Of a stretch of DNA of 64,000 bases, positions 59,601 through 64,000 are shown piece after piece. The position numbers and the translations under genes were made by a program. The DNA comes from Anaeramoeba flamelloides. Taxonomy: Eukaryota; Metamonada; Anaeramoebidae. The stretch covers positions 2,666,501-2,730,500 of the forward strand of contig JANTQA010000051.1 in NCBI GenBank assembly GCA_027625915.1. Reading direction: 5' to 3'. The notes under the pieces are model-generated. The model had not been told where the DNA came from. It saw only the letters and a list, made by a program, of their open reading frames with translations, and ran no database searches. How positions within the stretch are numbered: position 1 is the stretch's first letter; every line of letters begins with the position of its first letter.

Positions 59601-61196
59601 AAAAATCATCAAAGTTACCAATTCTAAAACGTTTATTAATACTTTAAGCTTATTTTAAGTATTAAAAAATTGAAATTTTAGATGATTTGAATACTTTTTT
59701 TTGGAAAGCTGAATGAAAATTTTGTTCCTTTTATTTTGTAAGAAATAGTATCCCCCAAAATAAAGACACAATATTTATTTTGTCATAGGTAAACAACAAA
59801 GAAAATTATTGTTGTTAATTCAAATTTCTAAACTTTTGTTATGAAATTAGGGTCATAAGAAGAAATTAATTACCCCTTCAAAATAAAAAAAAAGTAAAAA
59901 AATTATGATTTCTGAAAATTAGTTACACTTTAATTGTCAGAAATTTTCTTCAAGGAAGAGAGGAAATTCAACACAACAGTGCGTTTCTAGGGAGTAATAA
60001 ATTCACGCCCCTTAGAGTAGAATTCTTACATGCCAAAATTGTCAAAATCAGATAGGGACAATCTTTGGTAACAGAAGGAAAAGCTCTCAAAGAAAAATAT
60101 TCAAAGAGTTAATATCTTTTTCTTTAAATTGCTCGTTTTATTATTTGTATGGAGGAGTTTTATTGTGGGTTAACTGGTAGTCAAAAAGTAATGAACAACC
60201 AAATAATTATAAAAAGAAACCGGAAATAAAAAATTTTTTACTTTAAGATCAGATGGGGTTTTGAAAACAATTTCTTTGATAATGATCAAAGGTGTCCCAT
60301 ATGTTGAGTGAAAAAATCATATATTCTTTCAAATTTTGGATTCCGAAAGTAATTTTTGATCAATAATATTTTGAAAGGGTTAAACCATATTAAAAAGAGT
60401 TAAATTTGTAAAAAAAAAAAAAAAATCACAAAGAAACACATACTGTTCTGAACTCTCGAAAAATTGAAGTTCGTTTTTTCTTTTTAAAACCTTAGCCAAA
60501 ATGGGGTCACCCCAGAGACTTTTAATTTTGTCAGCCAATTCTTCTTTGATTAAGCCATGAAATCTCAATTGCAATATTTCCTTTGCAATTTGGTGGTTAG
60601 TTTTCGTTACCCATTCATACCCAAACTTTCTGACGCCCCTCGACAAGACCTTAATTGCTTCAACTATGTTGAAATGAATGTTGAAACGGAAATCGCTGAT
60701 CTCTCTTTTTGTGAAACCTCCCAAAAAGATTCGTTTGATTTGTTTTACAATTGTTGACTTGCCAGATTCACCAGGCCCTGTTTTTTTTTTTTGTGACAAT
60801 AATTTTGTTAGTTGTAATTAACGGAGAATGACATTTATGTTTTTTAAATCACATGTAAGGAGTGGTTATTTTAAAAAATGAATGATTAAAAGAGATCCAT
60901 TTGTTTTCTGTTGGCAAAAAACAAAAAATCGATTTTAAAGCTAAAAAAAAATTTGTTTTTTCAACAAGATCAGTAAAATCCGAAAAAAAAAAAAATCATA
61001 AAGACAAATCTTTTGGGAACAAAAGTGAGATGTTAGTAGTGCGCTTTAAAGGTGAAAAAGTTTTAGAAAAGTTACCTAACAGAAGTAGTTTTACTTGATT
61101 TTCCAGTCTGGTTTTCAGGCTATCAAAATCATGATCAATTGACTTGTTAACAAGATCCTCAAAAATCATAGGTTTTGAGGGGTAGCAGCCACACAT
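53066..61196 (-). CDS. Heterotrimeric G-protein alpha subunit, 350 residues
   Basis: G-alpha is the GTP-switch subunit coupling membrane receptors to effectors. Exons on the minus strand: 61196-61076, 60777-60444, 56573-56445, 53534-53066 (TAA); introns 299, 3870 and 2910 nt, all in phase. All nucleotide motifs are present: P-loop GPGESGKS (41-48); switch I with arginine TRSRTTGIT (Arg176 equivalent to the cholera-toxin Arg); switch II DVGGQR (198-203, catalytic Gln202) followed by NERKKWIHCFENV; FLNKFDLF (NKFD 267-270); TTATDSD near the C-terminus; tail NNISNIGFL. Length 350 is typical. The N-terminus MCGCYPSKP has Cys2 and Cys4 (possible palmitoylation) but no Gly2, so N-myristoylation is not expected. 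The fourth residue from the end is Ile, not the pertussis-toxin Cys. A stop directly precedes the ATG. Confidence 0.96.
53720..53955. repeat. Cluster of GTTATAA motifs
   Basis: About nine occurrences of GTTATAA, TTATAAC or GTTATAT on either strand in about 235 bp, for example TGTTATAAACG near 53730 and 53753, CATGTTATAATTCTG, TTGTTATAAAACTG and AAGTTATAAAA. Spacing is irregular. Confidence 0.6.
54330..55370. repeat. Family H repeat copy 4, interrupted by a TA-flanked element
   Basis: The left part (about 54330-54380, AACCTTTGAAGAAAAAATAA) and right part (from 54909, ending near 55370 with CCCCTTTGACTGTAAAATAG) are continuous in other family H copies. The element at 54381-54908 sits between them with TA on both sides. 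Confidence 0.55.
54381..54908. mobile_element. Mariner-like TIR element, 528 bp
   Basis: Left end AACCCCATTCCAAAAATTTG then GACACAC; the right end mirrors it (GTGTCCAAATTTTTGGAAT, then CTAGTT). TA on both sides. The interior (about 54575-54800) carries a broken copy of the ORF-like segment at 2106-2380. A fragment of the left part recurs at about 58104-58270. Confidence 0.6.
56696..57754. mobile_element. Tc1/mariner-like element with decayed transposase, about 1.06 kb
   Basis: Inverted ends TAAACTCAATTCCAAAAA are mirrored at the right (TTTTTGGAATTGAGTTTA) with TA flanks; the left flank is an (AT)n tract. On the minus strand around 57090-57260, pieces read WIFQKDGACPHTS and, further on in another frame, FWTLDPQFHKFKSNWEFM. 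These resemble the Tc1/mariner catalytic region (FQ-DGA-HTS, then W-PQSPDLNPIE-LW), so this is a decayed transposase with frame breaks and stops. A second inverted-repeat-like piece (GTGCCCCTATTTTTGGAACA) sits at 56880. Confidence 0.65.
58104..58270. mobile_element. Fragment of the 54381 mariner-like element
   Basis: CCCCTCATTCCAAAATTTG, then AAAATCAAAAATAGG and the AT-rich continuation match the left part of 54381-54908. The right end is missing. Confidence 0.45.
58695..58770. repeat. Short perfect hairpin TTTCTTGATTTTTCTGTTT
   Basis: TTTCTTGATTTTTCTGTTT near 58703 and its reverse complement AAACAGAAAAATCAAGAAA near 58752 form a hairpin with a loop of about 30 nt. A related but imperfect arrangement, with several AAAACAGAAAA/CAAGAAAC pieces, lies at 61880-62035. 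Confidence 0.6.
59060..59535. repeat. Dispersed repeat, family A, copy 3
   Basis: Colinear with 41600-42070 (CCAAATAGTATACCTAATTT, TTGATCCTTCATTTTTTGAA, AGGTCTTCTATAGAAA, TTAAACTTTTCTCCAGACAT). Confidence 0.65.
59545..59740. repeat. Hairpin repeat, family P
   Basis: AATTTTCATTGAGATTTCC near the left pairs with GGAAAGCTGAATGAAAATT near the right, extending through AAAATAAAA/TTTTATTTT at the outer edges. Related inverted or tandem pieces occur at 39945-40010 and 62998-63420, each close to a family A copy. Confidence 0.55.
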
Positions 61197-62054
61197 TTAA
61201 ACAGACTCCTTTTCTTTAAGTTCTCAAGGTAATACCTAAAAATAACTGGTAAAAGTATAAATGTTTAAAAAATAAATTTGATTCTCAATATTTATCAACA
61301 GGGTAAATGATAAAATAAAGTAAAAATTTGTCTCAATTCAATTTCATTTTTTGGTTTCTTGATATCTTCTTCTTTCGAAACAGTACCTGAAGAAGATAAT
61401 TTCCCAAATCTTTTATTTTACATTATTTCCTTGGATTTAAATTCATGAATTGTAAGTTTACAATTGAAAAGTTTAGAAATAGTAAATGGATCAAAAAGAA
61501 GGAAAACATTTTTTGGATTTATCAGGAGGGTTTTTCAATATATTTTTCGATGTGATACTTCATTTAGCCCCTAAGTGTTCTTTATTCGTTTTTACCTTAC
61601 GTGAAAAATATGAAGTCCTTTTCCCGTCTTGTATATAACTCTCTTCAGGGGAAATTAGATTGAGTTTTTTTTTTCTCTATAATTTAGAAATGAGGAAATA
61701 AATTTCCTCTTACACGGTTAGGTTTTTTTTAATTTGAAAGAATGGAAGAAAAATCAATGTTTTTATTTAATCCTTACAAATTAAAAAAAAATTGTTGTTA
61801 GCTTTTCCAGAATTCAAAAGAATTGAGTAATATCTTTGATTTTTTTCTATTATTTTGAATTCTTAAAAATCACCCTTAGCTTTTCTTGACTTTTCTGTTT
61901 CTTTGCAAGATCAATAGTTTTACTAATAAAACAGAAAACCTCAAAAAACCTTGAACACTTTTCAAATAAAATATAAAACCTCAAAAAAACCTAGAACACT
62001 TAACTGATAAAAAAGAAAACATCAAGAAACTCACCATTAGTTTTTTTTTGCTTG

Positions 62055-62808
62055 TTAAGGGATTAGCTTCTACCAAGGAGAAGCCTAGGAACAAAGTATG
62101 TTGTTATTGGACCTAACCACATTCGTGCTATATGGTTCAAAGGTTTCTAAAAAATCGATTAGTCAAGTAGTAATATTTACTGATCTCATCAATTAAAAAT
62201 GATCCATTGTATTAGTAAAAACCCAACAATTTCAGAATAAAATCTGCATTTCGTCATAAATATAAAAGTTGAATTATCAATATTCAGACTTCAAAGTCAT
62301 AAAATATCTTTCTTAAATTTGTTGCGAAATTTATATTAGTAGCTAAAAAATTCGTTTTTTTTTTAAAATTAAATAATTAACGAACAAATTTTTTTGACAA
62401 ATTATTTCTCAAATCATGGAAGTATATTGATACTACAATTAGATTTATCAAAAGCAAACAAAACTAATCAGTTTTTGTGTTTTTGTGTTGATGATTATTG
62501 AGTTAATCTTTGAAATTCAAAAATTGTAAAAATAGTTACTTTTGGAAGTTCTAAATCTAAATTATTCAATACCAGAATACTGTATTTTGGGTTTCTATTT
62601 TTAGATTTGGAAAAGGAATTAAAAAAATTTTTTTCAAAATGAAATTTTTTAATTGTGATCCTTTGTAAAAAATGTAATAATTTATTGAGCAATAAGATTT
62701 ATAATAGATTTTTTTGAGCTATTTCAGCCATAGTGCACTAATATGATTTACACCCCTTTGCAACATACTTTGATTATAGAGAAATCTATGGTGACGCTAA
62801 TCCCTTAA
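62055..62808. mobile_element. TTAA-ended element, 754 bp
   Basis: Left end TTAAGGGATTAGCTTCTACC; right end on the minus strand TTAAGGGATTAGCGTCACC. The first 13 bases are identical, then partial agreement. TTAA at both extremes. No transposase motif. Confidence 0.6.
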
Positions 62809-62997
62809 AATAAAAAGAAAATTTATAAAATCGTCGTCAAATTTTCAAAAATTACAAAAAACCTAAAACTCTTATGTACTTGACGACATTTCCCGAATTT
62901 TTCTTTTAAAATTTTAATAAAAAATCATAATTTTGTTATCATTAACCAATGATCAGATAAATATTGAATCTTTATTTTCTATTAATACCATTAATTG

Positions 62998-63420
62998 TAA
63001 AATAAAAAGATCAATATTTTCAGTTAGTTTTCCTAAAAAAAAAATTTAAATCCAAAAATTAAAATAAATCTATCCAAGTCCCCAATTTCTGAAAGGTTAA
63101 TTAAGACTTTTAATTGTAAAATTAAAAGATCAAAAATTTCATTCAGCTTTCCAAAAGAACATTTTTCAGGAATTAAAATAGATAATCAAAAGTCCACAAT
63201 TTCTGAAAGGTTAACTAATAATTTAATCAGGTTTTAAGAATTAAAAAATTTAAAATGTTCTATGTGTTATAAATCTTTTTTTGGAAAGCTAAATAAAAAT
63301 TTTGTTCCATTTATTTTGCAACATATAGTAATTTAAGTTTGGTTTAAGGAATTAAAAAATTTGAAATTTTGCATGATTTAAAAAAATCTTTTTTTGAAAA
63401 GCAGATTGAAAATTTGGTTT
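62998..63420. repeat. Tandem/inverted family P repeats
   Basis: Two direct units of about 120 bp (TTGTAAAATAAAAAGATCAA..., TTGTAAAATTAAAAGATCAA..., each followed by CAATTTCTGAAAGGTTAA) and then inverted pieces (TTTTTGGAAAGCTAAATAAA, TTTTTTGAAAAGCAGATTGA). Confidence 0.6.
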
Positions 63421-63639
63421 TCTTAATTTTGGAACATTACTATCTAAGATTTTATTCTTTTTTTTTTTTTTTTTAATTTCAATTTATTAATTTTTTTATT
63501 CAAATGGTTATATTTTCTTTATTGAATTGGCATACAATAAAAGTGTTATACACACATAAAAACGTTTATTGAACTATACAAAAAATCACAGTTACTTGTA
63601 TTTTCTCTTGGAATTATTGTTGTATGTTCAGTGATAAAC

Positions 63640-64000
63640 AAAACGTATGATCAAATAGGAAAACTAATCTTTTAAAACTAGTGTTTTTTTTTCTTGTTTA
63701 AATGGAATATCCAACCACTACTCAGCCGTATATCTAAGGTTAAATCAATTTTTGAAAGTAAAATCCTTGATAGTTTAAGTAAAATCTAAATTAGGAATGT
63801 AATCTAGTTGAAAAATTTTCGTAATTTTCTAAATTTTATTCAATTGATTGTTTTTTTTTGAAAATAAATATTTACCTTAAAAATTAATTCGAATTTTTGA
63901 AATAAATTTTATTATTCGATCCTTTATTTTATGAATTTCTTTTTAATTGATAGAACTTTAAGAAATCAAAACCAGAGTTAATTATTATTTATTGTCAGTA
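63640..64000. repeat. Dispersed repeat, family A, copy 4 (cut by window edge)
   Basis: Matches 59060-59400 through AATATCCAACCACTACTCAG, TAAATCAATTTTTGAAAGTA, GATCCTTTATTTTATGAATT and AATTATTATTTATTGTCAGT at the window edge. Confidence 0.55.

Larger units (their letters stand above)
56574..60443 (-). other. G-alpha intron 2, 3870 nt
   Basis: Donor GAACA|GTATGT at 60443; acceptor AAAAAAAG|CCTTTTAG at 56574. It contains a Tc1/mariner-like element (56696-57754), a fragment of another (58104-58270), a hairpin pair (58695-58770), family A (59060-59535) and family P (59545-59740). A stretch near 59960-60110 is less AT-rich and briefly open on both strands; I could not assign it. Confidence 0.85.
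61197..64000. other. Upstream of G-alpha: repeats, no gene recognised
   Basis: This holds the G-alpha 5' flank. The rest contains the 61880-62035 repeat, a TTAA element, family P tandem pieces and a family A copy cut by the window edge. The 65-codon minus-strand frame at 62692-62495 lies inside the TTAA element and is not recognised. Confidence 0.6.

Noticed and set aside
60557-60757. Plus-strand ORF opposite G-alpha exon 2
   Set aside because: Antisense shadow of a clear G-alpha exon.

Overview
This window is a very AT-rich eukaryotic chromosome segment, roughly three quarters A+T or more by eye. It carries widely spaced, intron-bearing protein genes in a sea of small transposable elements, homopolymer tracts and microsatellites. 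The genes are eukaryotic: ribosomal protein L35, a NELF-C/D subunit, a PP2A B55 regulatory subunit, a heterotrimeric G-alpha and a PLAC8-family protein. The gene set (a NELF subunit, G-alpha and PLAC8 together), the very low GC and the standard code suggest a free-living amoeboid protist. Dictyostelium-like or other amoebozoans fit, as would some AT-rich metamonads or heteroloboseans. I cannot name the species. The intron sizes (up to about 6 kb) and the repeat load are unlike compact Dictyostelium.

Layout. 1-847 (+): 3' part of a bacterial-type RtcB RNA ligase. 0.85-6.2 kb: no gene seen, several repeats. 6.2-7.25 kb (+): PLAC8 gene whose start codon is probably split by an intron. 7.25-11.55 kb: repeats. 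11.55-19.84 kb (-): NELFCD in four exons, with one 6.0-kb intron full of small transposons. 19.84-26.46 kb: transposons. 26.46-27.04 kb (-): RPL35. 27.04-36.83 kb: transposons, including a 1.25-kb element with phased ATCGCGAT sites. 36.83-37.84 kb (+): unrecognised basic protein of 336 residues. 38.0-38.55 kb (-): convergent unrecognised ORF. About 40.65-40.88 kb (+): terminal exon of an unrecognised gene. 41-46.9 kb: repeats, including a 2-kb element with TTAA ends. 46.9-50.5 kb (+): PP2A B55 in five exons. 50.5-53.07 kb: repeats. 53.07-61.20 kb (-): G-alpha in four exons over 8.1 kb. 61.2-64 kb: repeats.

The genes do not form a pathway. RPL35, NELFCD, PP2A-B and G-alpha are ordinary housekeeping or signalling genes. 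Multi-exon structures were rebuilt by eye from protein-family matches, reading-frame phase and GT-AG sites. For NELFCD, RPL35, PP2A-B and G-alpha, every junction keeps phase and the final lengths (586, 124, 487 and 350 residues) fit the families.

The least expected content is non-genic: (1) five elements bounded by TTAAGGG...CCCTTAA with no visible transposase; (2) two copies of a TA-flanked element whose ends carry roughly 18-bp-spaced ATCGCGAT palindromes; (3) Tc1/mariner-like elements, one nested inside another repeat; (4) many 3' splice sites of the unusual AAG type preceded by A-rich rather than pyrimidine-rich sequence.
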